NCBI GenBank assembly: GCA_964386005.1
Contig: CAYLSB010000006.1
Coordinates: 50,546 to 114,545 of the forward strand
From: FEN-1350 sp964386005
Lineage (GTDB): Bacteria > Planctomycetota > Phycisphaerae > Sedimentisphaerales > Anaerohalosphaeraceae
Reading direction: 5' to 3'
Length of the DNA: 64,000 bases
Shown here: one piece after another, positions 26,120 to 34,053 of the stretch
How the letters are laid out: each line of letters starts with the position of its first letter
How positions within the stretch are numbered: position 1 is the first letter of the stretch
Made by a program: the position numbers and the translations under genes
The notes under the pieces: model-generated
What the model was told of the DNA's origin: nothing
The model's database searches: none
Seen by the model: the letters and a program-made list of their open reading frames with translations, nothing else

Positions 26120-27457
26120 CTATGATAGTTTCCACGGACTCCGCATTGCCCGCGACAACATCCGGTTGGCCGTAGCATTGTTGACGAATCGCTCGGCCCG
26201 GGTGTCCCAGGTAAGCTTCTGACCCAGCCGGATCGCGATATCGCTGATATGGCACAGGATATCGCCCTGCACGGAATCCTCGATGGGACAAATGGACTTC
26301 GCGCGGGTTTTGATGCTGTCGAGAAAGTTGCGTACGTGGTTATCGCTTTTGATTACTCGTACATCGTTGGGTCCGAACTCAAACTTGGCCAGATTCTCCG
26401 GAAACGTGTTGATCCCGCTGCGATCGACGTGGACCCACCCCTCGGTGCCTTCAAAGGCCGTCCCATGATCGGTGGGCTTCCTGTATCTCGTTTTCCATTC
26501 TTCCGGGATGGACGGCAAAGCACGATAGTCGATTTCCAGACCGGTCTGGTATCTCATTTTGACTTCCCAGGTCAGCGCCGTATCGCATACACCTTCGGTG
26601 GGGAAGGTTCCTTTGCCTTCAACCTCGACGGGGCAATTCATTTTGGCCTGTCCACCCCACAACGCGATATCCAGCGGATGAATACCCCAGCCAGCGATAT
26701 AACCGAGTGCATAGTCCGAGATGAACCACCAATATTTGTTCGAACACCGATCTTCCGTGTAGGGAACCATTGGGGCCTGTCCGAGCCAAAGATCGTAATT
26801 CAGCCATTCAGGAACCGGCACCGGTGTGGGTGAGCCGCCAGCAGACGAACCCACGCACCAGGCACGGATCGACTTGAGATCACCGATCTTCTTGTTCAGG
26901 ACCAACTCACAGGCCTGACGAAACTGCCAACTCGAACGCTGCTGTGTTCCGAATTGGAATATCCGGGAATTGCGATTGACTTCGGTCCGCAGAACCTGAT
27001 CTTCAACGATGCTGATTCCGAGGGGCTTTTCGACATAGACATCCTTGCCGGACCGCACCGCCGCCAGGGCCGTCAGCACGTGCCAGTGATCGCATGTGGC
27101 GATCAGACATGCATCGATATCTTTGCGAGCGACCAGATCTCGGAAATCGCCATAGGCCTTGCAGTCCTGATTTTGATAATGACCATTTACGCGATTTTTG
27201 ACATCTTCAAGAACATTCTTTTTGACATCGCAAACGGCGACCACGCGGCAATCCTTGTGTCCAAGGAAATTGCTCATGTCGCCGAAACCCTGCGGACCGA
27301 CGCCGATACATCCAACGGTAATCCTCTCGCTGGCCGCGATAGCGCCATCCGCACCCAATGCTTTCCCAGGAACTATATCGGGCAGGGCTGCGCCACCGAC
27401 AACGACCGCCGCAGCGCCCCGAAGAAAGTCCCGTCGCCTGAGATTGCCGCTTTTCAT
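26120..27457 (-). CDS. Tat-exported Gfo/Idh/MocA oxidoreductase (paralogue 5)
   Basis: 445 residues, ATG at 27457 behind AAAGGAG. Tat signal LRRRDFLRGAAAV at 6-18. Nucleotide motif GVGPQG at 52-57; TCDHWH at about 121-126 where the others have TPDHWH; EKP at 143-145; AGWGIHPLDIALWGGQ for the catalytic His region; C-terminal RAMRSPWKLS. It lies 79 bases upstream of the DUF1080-DUF1080-ThuA start and 49 bases downstream of paralogue 6, in one run. The Cys replacing Pro in the TPDHWH loop is a small departure from its neighbours and may tune substrate fit. Probably a periplasmic sugar dehydrogenase with bound cofactor. Confidence 0.9.
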   Translation of the reverse strand: MKSGNLRRRDFLRGAAAVVVGGAALPDIVPGKALGADGAIAASERITVGCIGVGPQGFGDMSNFLGHKDCRVVAVCDVKKNVLEDVKNRVNGHYQNQDCKAYGDFRDLVARKDIDACLIATCDHWHVLTALAAVRSGKDVYVEKPLGISIVEDQVLRTEVNRNSRIFQFGTQQRSSWQFRQACELVLNKKIGDLKSIRAWCVGSSAGGSPTPVPVPEWLNYDLWLGQAPMVPYTEDRCSNKYWWFISDYALGYIAGWGIHPLDIALWGGQAKMNCPVEVEGKGTFPTEGVCDTALTWEVKMRYQTGLEIDYRALPSIPEEWKTRYRKPTDHGTAFEGTEGWVHVDRSGINTFPENLAKFEFGPNDVRVIKSDNHVRNFLDSIKTRAKSICPIEDSVQGDILCHISDIAIRLGQKLTWDTRAERFVNNATANRMLSRAMRSPWKLS

Positions 27458-27506
27458 GGTCCGTCTCCTTTCGCAAAGGATTCGATAACTGCATTCGATT
27501 CAGGAA

Positions 27507-28802
27507 TTACAGCCGCCACGGCGCCCGCATTGTACGGCCCATCAAAGCGGTTGCGTCCGCGTCCTGGATGAATTCCTGCCGTGCCTGATCGTACTTCAAC
27601 GGCCGTTTGAGTTCATAGGCGATATTCCCCATGTGGCAGACGACTACGGAACTATAGCCAATGGCGATATCACAGATGGGTTTTTGCCGGGTACGAATCG
27701 CGTCCAGCCAATCCGTATAGTGATTATTGCTCTTATAGAGATGGATCTCATTGGCACCAATCTTCTGCGATGCCAGATTCTCCGGCCAGGTCTTCAGGTA
27801 ACCGCGGTTGACTTCGACCTTGCCCTTATCCCCAAGGAACAAAACGCCGTTGACATTACCGTGGCCGTCTTGCTGTCCGCTGCGGACCATAATTCGTCCG
27901 TCGGCATAGTGAAAGGTCAAAACCTTGATGTCTTTGCCGTCCGGGGCAACAACCTCGGTCGGGCCGTTTTCGTCCATACCCAGGCCCCATTGGCCAATGT
28001 CAAAATGATGCGCGCCCCAGTCGGTGGTCATGCCGCCGCCGTATTCCCGGTAATTCCGCCAGTTCGGAAAGATATCCTTGCTGATATGCGGTGACAACTC
28101 CGAATGGTACGGCCGGGCGGGAGCCGGGCCGTTCCACATCTCCCAGTCCAGGTATTCGGGGGTTTCCATCGCCGGCAGATCGCAGGCCCTGGGGGGCCCG
28201 CCGATGTTTGCGACAACTTTGTGAACCTTGCCGATATACCCATTTCGGACCAATTCACAGGCGTGTCGGAATTTCTCGTCCGACCGCTGCATGGAGCCGG
28301 TCTGGAAAACGCGATTGTACCGACGAACGGCTGCAACCATCGCTTTGCACTCGACGATATTGTGACCGAGGGGTTTTTCGCAGTAAATATCCTTTCCGGC
28401 CTTGGCGGCCGCGACGGTTGTCAGCCCATGCCAGTGATCCGGCGTACTGATAACCACGGCATTGATATCGCTGATGGCCAGCAATTCCCGGAAATCCTTG
28501 AAGGCCTTGACCCCTGCGTTGCCGCTGCCGCCCTGTCTGGCATAATGATCCTCGGTAATCTTCATATTGCGATCGAGCTTGAGTTGATCCACGTCGCAAT
28601 TGGCGATGACCTGTGTGCCCGGGCAATTCAGAAAGGTCCGCAACAGGTGCGTACTCTGTTTGCCACAGCCGATGAAGCCCAGCACGATCCGGTTGCTCGG
28701 CGCCTGCTGGCCCAAAACGGTCTTGGGTACCAAACTCGGAACGACCGCGGTCAGCGCGGCGGCCTTAAGAAATTTTCTTCGATCGAATGTCTGTCCCTTC
28801 AT
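27507..28802 (-). CDS. Tat-exported Gfo/Idh/MocA oxidoreductase (paralogue 6)
   Basis: 431 residues from ATG at 28802, set by GGAG eight bases upstream and by the Tat signal (DRRKFLKAAALT, 7-18). The nucleotide loop is GCGKQS at 45-50, so the third Gly of GxGxxG is Ser; this may change cofactor preference. EKP at 142-144. DWGAHHFDIGQWGLGMDENG covers the catalytic His. The C-terminus is RTMRAPWRL, sharing the RxPWxL ending of paralogues 1, 2, 5 and 7. It sits 37 bases downstream of paralogue 7, so three dehydrogenases in a row (7, 6, 5) are co-transcribed. Confidence 0.9.
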   Translation of the reverse strand: MKGQTFDRRKFLKAAALTAVVPSLVPKTVLGQQAPSNRIVLGFIGCGKQSTHLLRTFLNCPGTQVIANCDVDQLKLDRNMKITEDHYARQGGSGNAGVKAFKDFRELLAISDINAVVISTPDHWHGLTTVAAAKAGKDIYCEKPLGHNIVECKAMVAAVRRYNRVFQTGSMQRSDEKFRHACELVRNGYIGKVHKVVANIGGPPRACDLPAMETPEYLDWEMWNGPAPARPYHSELSPHISKDIFPNWRNYREYGGGMTTDWGAHHFDIGQWGLGMDENGPTEVVAPDGKDIKVLTFHYADGRIMVRSGQQDGHGNVNGVLFLGDKGKVEVNRGYLKTWPENLASQKIGANEIHLYKSNNHYTDWLDAIRTRQKPICDIAIGYSSVVVCHMGNIAYELKRPLKYDQARQEFIQDADATALMGRTMRAPWRL

Positions 28803-28839
28803 AGGATTTCTCCGAACATTATTGTTTGGAATCTTTCGT

Positions 28840-30129
28840 TTAGAGCCGCCATGGCATTCGTAAAGGTCGTGGCTGCAGCAGCGAATCGGCTTCGGGATCC
28901 TTGACGAACTGCTCCTTCTCCGGATCCCACTGTACCTTTCGACCCAGTTTAATCGCAATCAAGCCCAGATGTCCGACGGCAATGGAATGGTGCGCGATAT
29001 CCGCCGAAGCGATGCATTCCTTTTTGGTCTTGATGCAATCCAGGAAGTTGCCGTGGTGATCGTCGCTCTTGTAGAGCCGGATATCGTTGGGGCCGAACTT
29101 GGTTTCGAGAATCGACTTGGGCTCGGCGTCAATCCGGCCGCGATCCACGAACACCCAGCCCTTCTCGCCTTTGAACCGCACGCCGTTGGGGAACTTGCCC
29201 GCGACATGCATCGTGAATCCTTCTTTATACTTGCAGAAGAATTCATACTCTTCGACGGTGTTAAACAGCGGGTCCTTCGGCCACACGCCTTTGCCTTCGA
29301 TCTCGATCGGCCCGGTCAGTTCCGTCCCCATACCCCACTGGGCGATATCGCAGTGATGGCCCGCCCAGTCGGTGATCTGTCCCCCGGCGTAGTCGCTGAT
29401 CCAGCGGAAATTCCAGTGGCAGCGAGCGTCGCAATAGGGCGCTTCGGGTGCCGGGCCCAGCCACATGTTGTAATCCAAATGCGCCGGCGGCTCCTTGAAG
29501 TTCCGGTCGGTACCGTTGACGCTGTTTTTGTTCGGAAGCCCGACCTCCACGGTGTGGATTTTGCCCAAAACCCCGTTGCGGGCCAGTTCGCAGGCCTGTC
29601 GGAATCGCGCGTCCGAGCGCTGCTGGCTGCCGGTCTGCCAGACTATGCCGTACTTCTTGACGGCATTGACGATCGCACGACCTTCGGGGATACTATAACC
29701 CAGCGGTTTTTGTGAGTGGACATGCTTGCCGGCCTTGGCCGCGGCGATTCCGATCAGAGCGTGCCATTGATCCGGCGTAGCGGTCATGATGGTGTCGATA
29801 TCCTTGCGTTCGATCACCTGGCGGAAATCCCGGGTCGTCATACAGTCGGTATTTTGGTATTTCTGATCGACCCTTTTCTTCGCATTGGCGGCGTGATTGT
29901 CATCCACATCGCACACGGCCAGTACCTGTACTTCTTTTCGGTTCAGGAATCCGCCCAGGTCGCCCATACCCATACCGCCGACGCCGATGGCGCCCATCGT
30001 AATGCGGTTGCTCGGAGCGACCGTACCGTCGGCGCCGATCGCCGAAGGACTGACGAAACACGGCAGCACAACCCCCCCTACCGCCGCGGCTGTGGTTTGT
30101 TTGAGAAACGATCGTCGATTCATTTTCAT
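28840..30129 (-). CDS. Tat-exported Gfo/Idh/MocA oxidoreductase (paralogue 7)
   Basis: 429 residues from ATG at 30129, six bases after AAGGAT; a longer frame is open but has no Tat signal at its start. Tat signal NRRSFLKQTTAA at 4-15. Nucleotide motif GVGGMG at 49-54; QKP instead of EKP at 140-142; TDWAGHHCDIAQWGMGTELTG around the catalytic His; C-terminal RPLRMPWRL. It probably heads the operon that runs to the terminator at 14209-14244, since a 341-base gap lies upstream. Expected to be a periplasmic NAD(P)-holding sugar dehydrogenase; the real substrate is unknown. Confidence 0.9.
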   Translation of the reverse strand: MKMNRRSFLKQTTAAAVGGVVLPCFVSPSAIGADGTVAPSNRITMGAIGVGGMGMGDLGGFLNRKEVQVLAVCDVDDNHAANAKKRVDQKYQNTDCMTTRDFRQVIERKDIDTIMTATPDQWHALIGIAAAKAGKHVHSQKPLGYSIPEGRAIVNAVKKYGIVWQTGSQQRSDARFRQACELARNGVLGKIHTVEVGLPNKNSVNGTDRNFKEPPAHLDYNMWLGPAPEAPYCDARCHWNFRWISDYAGGQITDWAGHHCDIAQWGMGTELTGPIEIEGKGVWPKDPLFNTVEEYEFFCKYKEGFTMHVAGKFPNGVRFKGEKGWVFVDRGRIDAEPKSILETKFGPNDIRLYKSDDHHGNFLDCIKTKKECIASADIAHHSIAVGHLGLIAIKLGRKVQWDPEKEQFVKDPEADSLLQPRPLRMPWRL

Positions 30130-30470
30130 CGTTATATCCTTAGTATAATGGATCTTTATGGTTTCGAAGCGGACCTTCGGCCGATGCAATACACACGATG
30201 GAAAACAATTGATCCCCCAAGAAAAACACTCCTGCCCTTGACCATGACCCACGGGAAAACCATCCCGCTTTGATGCGGACTCGCATCCAGACGGTCTTGC
30301 CTCATCGATCACTCTCCCAACTCAGGATCTGAATCTCATCCATCAACAAACGATTCGGGGCGAATCGCCATATCGGCCCCGCTTCCTTCCATTCTGCCTG
30401 CACACAAATCCGCGGCCGCAGGGTTGTTATCCCCCACGGCCCCGGTCGGTCGTTACACAAGCTCAATCCG
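30130..30470. other. 341-base gap between the TIM-barrel isomerase and paralogue 7
   Basis: No gene is supported here. About 50 codons stay open on the minus strand (ending at 30302) without a good start or ribosome site. I see no T-run hairpin. A TATACT box close to 30140 overlaps the ribosome site of the downstream gene and is not credible as a -10. The gap probably holds the promoter of the downstream operon. Confidence 0.4.
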
Positions 30471-31466
30471 TTAATGCTTGTCAAATGCTTCGTCGAACAC
30501 GTGGGTCGAAGGCGAGAAATTGATGCTCTTGACGAACTCGCACGACTCTTTGGCTCCACGTTCGCGCTCCATACCACAGTCTTCCCACTCGACGCTCAGC
30601 GGGCCGGTGTAGTTGATATGATTCAGGGCGCGAATGATCTCTTCAAAATCCACGCCGCCATGGCCCAGCGAACGGAAATCCCAGCCGCGTTCCTGCTTGC
30701 CGAAATTCAGATGGGAACCGAGAATTCCGCTATACCCATCAAGCTGCAAAGCAGCATCTTTCATGTGCGTGTGATAGATGCGATCCGGGAACTCTCGGAT
30801 AAACCGAGCCGGATTCACCATTTGCCAGTGCAGATGGCTCGGATCGAAGTTAAAGCCGAAGGTCTCGCGATACTTGATCGCTTCCAGGGCCCTCTTGGCC
30901 GTAACGATGTCAAAGGCGATTTCCGTCGGGTGCACTTCCAGTCCGAACTTGACGCCGCATTCATCGAACACGTCCAGAATCGGATTCCACATCTGCGCGA
31001 AATACTTGAATCCGTCGTCAATCATCTGATCCGAAACGGGCGGGAAACTGTAAATGAAATGCCAGATGGATGAACCGGTGAAACCGTTGACAACCTTGAT
31101 GCCGAGGTTCTTGGCGGCACGGGCGGTGGTTTTCAACGTCTCGACGGCCCATTTGCGTTTCTTCTCGGCGTTGCCGTGACATTCCTTCGGGGCGAACATG
31201 TCCGAACGGCTGTCATTGTTCAGATCGCAGACGAGTTGGCCGGCCAGGTGGCAACTAATCGCCCAGCATTTCAATCCATTTTCTCCGAGGATGGCCAGTT
31301 GCCGCTTACAGTAGTCCTTGTCCTCTGCGGCTTTATAGACATCCATGTGATCGCCCCAGCAGGCCAGTTCCAAACCCTCATAGCCCCAACCCGCGGCCTT
31401 TTTCGCCAAATCCTTCAACGATAAATCGGCCCACTGACCCGTGAATAAAGTTACCGGTCTTGCCAT
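30471..31466 (-). CDS. Sugar-phosphate isomerase/epimerase-like TIM barrel
   Basis: 331 residues, ATG at 31466 with AAAGGAG seven bases upstream. No signal peptide, so cytoplasmic, unlike the fused TIM barrel at 15642-17066. Family landmarks of the AP-endonuclease-2/xylose-isomerase-like barrel: LTGQ-type start (LFTGQWADLSLKDLAKKAAG), GLEVHPTEI, NFDPSHLHW with the metal-binding Asp and His, YHTHMKDAAL, and a late SVEWED. Members interconvert ketoses or act as 3-keto-sugar lyases/epimerases or inosose dehydratases. Its position at the upstream end of the Gfo/Idh/MocA cluster suggests it handles the product once it is imported. Confidence 0.85.
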   Translation of the reverse strand: MARPVTLFTGQWADLSLKDLAKKAAGWGYEGLELACWGDHMDVYKAAEDKDYCKRQLAILGENGLKCWAISCHLAGQLVCDLNNDSRSDMFAPKECHGNAEKKRKWAVETLKTTARAAKNLGIKVVNGFTGSSIWHFIYSFPPVSDQMIDDGFKYFAQMWNPILDVFDECGVKFGLEVHPTEIAFDIVTAKRALEAIKYRETFGFNFDPSHLHWQMVNPARFIREFPDRIYHTHMKDAALQLDGYSGILGSHLNFGKQERGWDFRSLGHGGVDFEEIIRALNHINYTGPLSVEWEDCGMERERGAKESCEFVKSINFSPSTHVFDEAFDKH

Positions 31467-32040
31467 GATTCAAACTCCTTTACAAAAGTGAGGCACCTTG
31501 TACATTGACAAATTTCCACACCAGAATGGTGCAACTGTCGCAAATCCAAAGCAACTTGAGTATTCGCCCTCGAGGTATTGACGATTTCAAACAAACTGAA
31601 TCGCCTACCCTTGTCATCATCCCAGGCGAATCGGAGTAGCATACCACTATGGATGGCCCGATGCAATTCGTTTTGCGACATTTTTTTGATTTTCGCCAAG
31701 GCCATGGCTTTTCGGAACCTATTATCACGTAGACACTTACGACTCCAATCCGCGCAGAATCTTTCCGCGCTGTCGTACATGTCATTATCATTCAGAACGA
31801 ATGGCTGGAGAAAAACATGGCAACTTTTTGATTTTCTTTCAGGATTCGTTTCCAGGACATTCGGTCCTCTCTTTGAGAAAACAAGGATTCCCGAAATCCG
31901 AATACCTTCGTTCCCTTCCGGACTGATCCATGAGCAAAGATGCTTTGCTCCGATGCTGGACAAGTGGAGTGTTCCACGATAGAGTAGGTTCAGTTGCATG
32001 GGAAATCCAATAATCAATCACGAAGAAGCGAGGACTATCG
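31467..32040. other. 574-base divergent gap, no supported gene
   Basis: This stretch lies between the divergently transcribed TIM-barrel gene (minus) and the glycoside-hydrolase-like gene (plus). The minus strand stays open over most of it (to 32017) and would encode up to 188 residues ending inside the isomerase gene. The frame has no ribosome site, is rich in Cys and His without pattern, and matches nothing I recognise; the opposite strand is also open for about 130 codons. It more likely holds the two promoters, or a decayed gene. Confidence 0.4.
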
Positions 32041-34047
32041 ATGAATCGAATCGGAATCATTGTGATGTATGGGTTCCTGGCGGCCTCGATCAGCGCTCAG
32101 GATCATCCCGAGACGCCGAAAAGAATGAAGCGGGCCGACAGTTTTCTGGGGATCCATTTTGATTTTCACGCGGGCAAGGACTGTACCGAAATCGGAAAGA
32201 ACACGACCCGGGAAATGATCGAGAATGTCATCGATCTTGTCCATCCCGATTATATTCAAATCGACTGCAAAGGACATCCGGGACTTTCCAGTTACCCGAC
32301 AAAAGTCGGGAACCCGGCTCCGGGATTCGTCGGCGATCCGCTCCGATTGTGGAGACAAGTAACCGCCGAACACGGCGTATCGCTGTATATGCACTATTCC
32401 GGCGTGTGGGATTCCGAATCCATTCGCCTCCATCCGGATTGGGGGGCGGTCAATGCCGACGGGAAAACCAACACGAACGCCACGTCGTTTTTCAGTCCGT
32501 ACGCCGACCAATTGCTGATTCCGCAACTGCGCGAATTGGCGGGAGACTACAAGGTGGATGGGGCATGGGTGGACGGCGAATGCTGGGCGTCGGTGCCGGA
32601 TTTCAGCGAATCGGCAATCAAGGCCTTTCATCAGGCCACGGGTTTATCCGATATTCCCCGCAAACCCGGAGATCCCCACTGGTTCGAATTTCTGCAATTC
32701 AATCGCAATGCTTTTCGAAATTATCTGCGCCGTTACATCCTCGAAGTCAAGAAGACCCATCCTGAAATGCAGCTATGCAGTAACTGGGCCTTCACGGATC
32801 ACATGCCCGAGGCGGTTTGCGCGCCGGTCGATTGGATATCGGGAGATTACTCGCCCGAAGACAGCGTCAATTCCGCACGGTTTTCGGCACGGTATCTGGC
32901 CCGCCAGGGCAAACCCTGGGATTTGATGGCGTGGAGCTTTACCCACACGCCCCGTGCGGACGGTTCAAGACAGAAATCGGCCGTACAGTTGCAGCGCGAA
33001 GCGGCCGCGGTTCTGGCTCTGGGCGGTGGTTTTCAGGCATACTTCACGCAAAAACGCGATGGATCCATCCGCGAAGAACTGATGCCGATCATGGCGGAAG
33101 TGGCTCAATTTTGTCGTGCCCGACAGGAGGTATGCCATCGGGCCGTACCGGTACCGCAGGTGGCACTGCTTTACTCTACCGCCGCGCATTATCGGGAGTC
33201 CAACGGTCTTTTTCCGCGCGATCTATCGAAACTCAGGGGAACTCTGCAAGCACTGCTCGAATGCCAACAGTCGGTTGAAGTTTTGAGCGAGCATAATTTG
33301 ACCGGACGAATGGGAGAGTATCCGTTAATTGTCATTCCGGAATGCAGTTTTCTGGAGCCGGAATTCAAACGGGAGGTGGTTGGCTACGTGAAAACCGGCG
33401 GGAATCTAATGCTCGTCGGGCCGCAGACGGCGGCGATGTTTCAATCCGAGCTGGGTATCACCCTCGAAGGCAATCCCCAATCCGAGCCGAGATATCTGAA
33501 TCATGCCGGAAAGGCGATTCCGACTCGGGGAATGACTCAATCCGTCAAACTTCAACCCCACGTAAAACCATTCGGTATGCTTCACCGGAATAACGACGCG
33601 GCATCGCCCTCTCACCCGGCCGCATCGGTTGCTATCCTGGAAAAGGGGAAAATTGCAGCAACCTATTTCTCGTTCAGCCAAGGATATATCAGCGATCGAT
33701 CAGAAAATGCTCGATCGTTTCTTCATGATCTTGTACGCCATTTATTTCCTGAACCGCTGGTTGAAGTGAAGGGATCCGTCGATGTGGATGTTTCGGTCAA
33801 TCGGATCCCTGGGAAACTGGCCATCAATCTCGTGAACACGGCCGGACCGCATGCGGACCTCAAATCACCTATCCACGATTCCATTCCGCCGGTTGGACCC
33901 CTGACCGTTTCCATTCGAATCGACAAATCCCCCGACCGGATCACGATCCATCCGGAAAACCGTCCGATGGAATTTCGTTACGGAGAAGGCAAGGCGACAT
34001 TGACGGTGTCGAAACTGGAAATTCATTCTATTCTGATTGTCGAATAA
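32041..34047 (+). CDS. Secreted glycoside-hydrolase-like protein (TIM barrel plus flavodoxin-like trimerisation domain)
   Basis: 668 residues on the plus strand, ATG at 32041 behind GAGG. Signal peptide ends at ASISAQ. About 30-370 looks like a TIM barrel: LGIHFDFHAGKDC, DYIQIDCKGHPGL, LYMHYSGVWDSES, DGAWVDGECW (candidate acidic residues), CSNWAFTDHMPE, and LMAWSFTHTPRADG. About 390-480 has the beta-galactosidase-trimerisation/class I glutaminase-like pattern (VALLYSTAAHYRES; YPLIVIPECSFLEPEFKREV; VKTGGNLMLVGPQT). The order resembles GH29-like alpha-L-fucosidase and GH42-related proteins annotated in Planctomycetota. The exact GH family and the catalytic pair are not certain. It is the only plus-strand gene between 1 and 52600 and converges on the next gene with 6 bases between stops. 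Confidence 0.65.
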   Translation: MNRIGIIVMYGFLAASISAQDHPETPKRMKRADSFLGIHFDFHAGKDCTEIGKNTTREMIENVIDLVHPDYIQIDCKGHPGLSSYPTKVGNPAPGFVGDPLRLWRQVTAEHGVSLYMHYSGVWDSESIRLHPDWGAVNADGKTNTNATSFFSPYADQLLIPQLRELAGDYKVDGAWVDGECWASVPDFSESAIKAFHQATGLSDIPRKPGDPHWFEFLQFNRNAFRNYLRRYILEVKKTHPEMQLCSNWAFTDHMPEAVCAPVDWISGDYSPEDSVNSARFSARYLARQGKPWDLMAWSFTHTPRADGSRQKSAVQLQREAAAVLALGGGFQAYFTQKRDGSIREELMPIMAEVAQFCRARQEVCHRAVPVPQVALLYSTAAHYRESNGLFPRDLSKLRGTLQALLECQQSVEVLSEHNLTGRMGEYPLIVIPECSFLEPEFKREVVGYVKTGGNLMLVGPQTAAMFQSELGITLEGNPQSEPRYLNHAGKAIPTRGMTQSVKLQPHVKPFGMLHRNNDAASPSHPAASVAILEKGKIAATYFSFSQGYISDRSENARSFLHDLVRHLFPEPLVEVKGSVDVDVSVNRIPGKLAINLVNTAGPHADLKSPIHDSIPPVGPLTVSIRIDKSPDRITIHPENRPMEFRYGEGKATLTVSKLEIHSILIVE

Positions 34048-34053
34048 CCGGAA

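Noticed and set aside
30133..30150. TATACT box before paralogue 7
   Set aside because: It overlaps the ribosome site of the gene, so a transcript from it would lack that site.
30302..30470. Open minus frame ending LSWESDR
   Set aside because: Only about 50 codons beyond the isomerase stop, with no start or site. It may be a remnant, but nothing supports it.
31451..32017. Minus-strand open frame of 188 codons upstream of the TIM-barrel gene
   Set aside because: No start signal or recognisable pattern, and it overlaps the isomerase start and its ribosome site. Kept only as a note on the gap.
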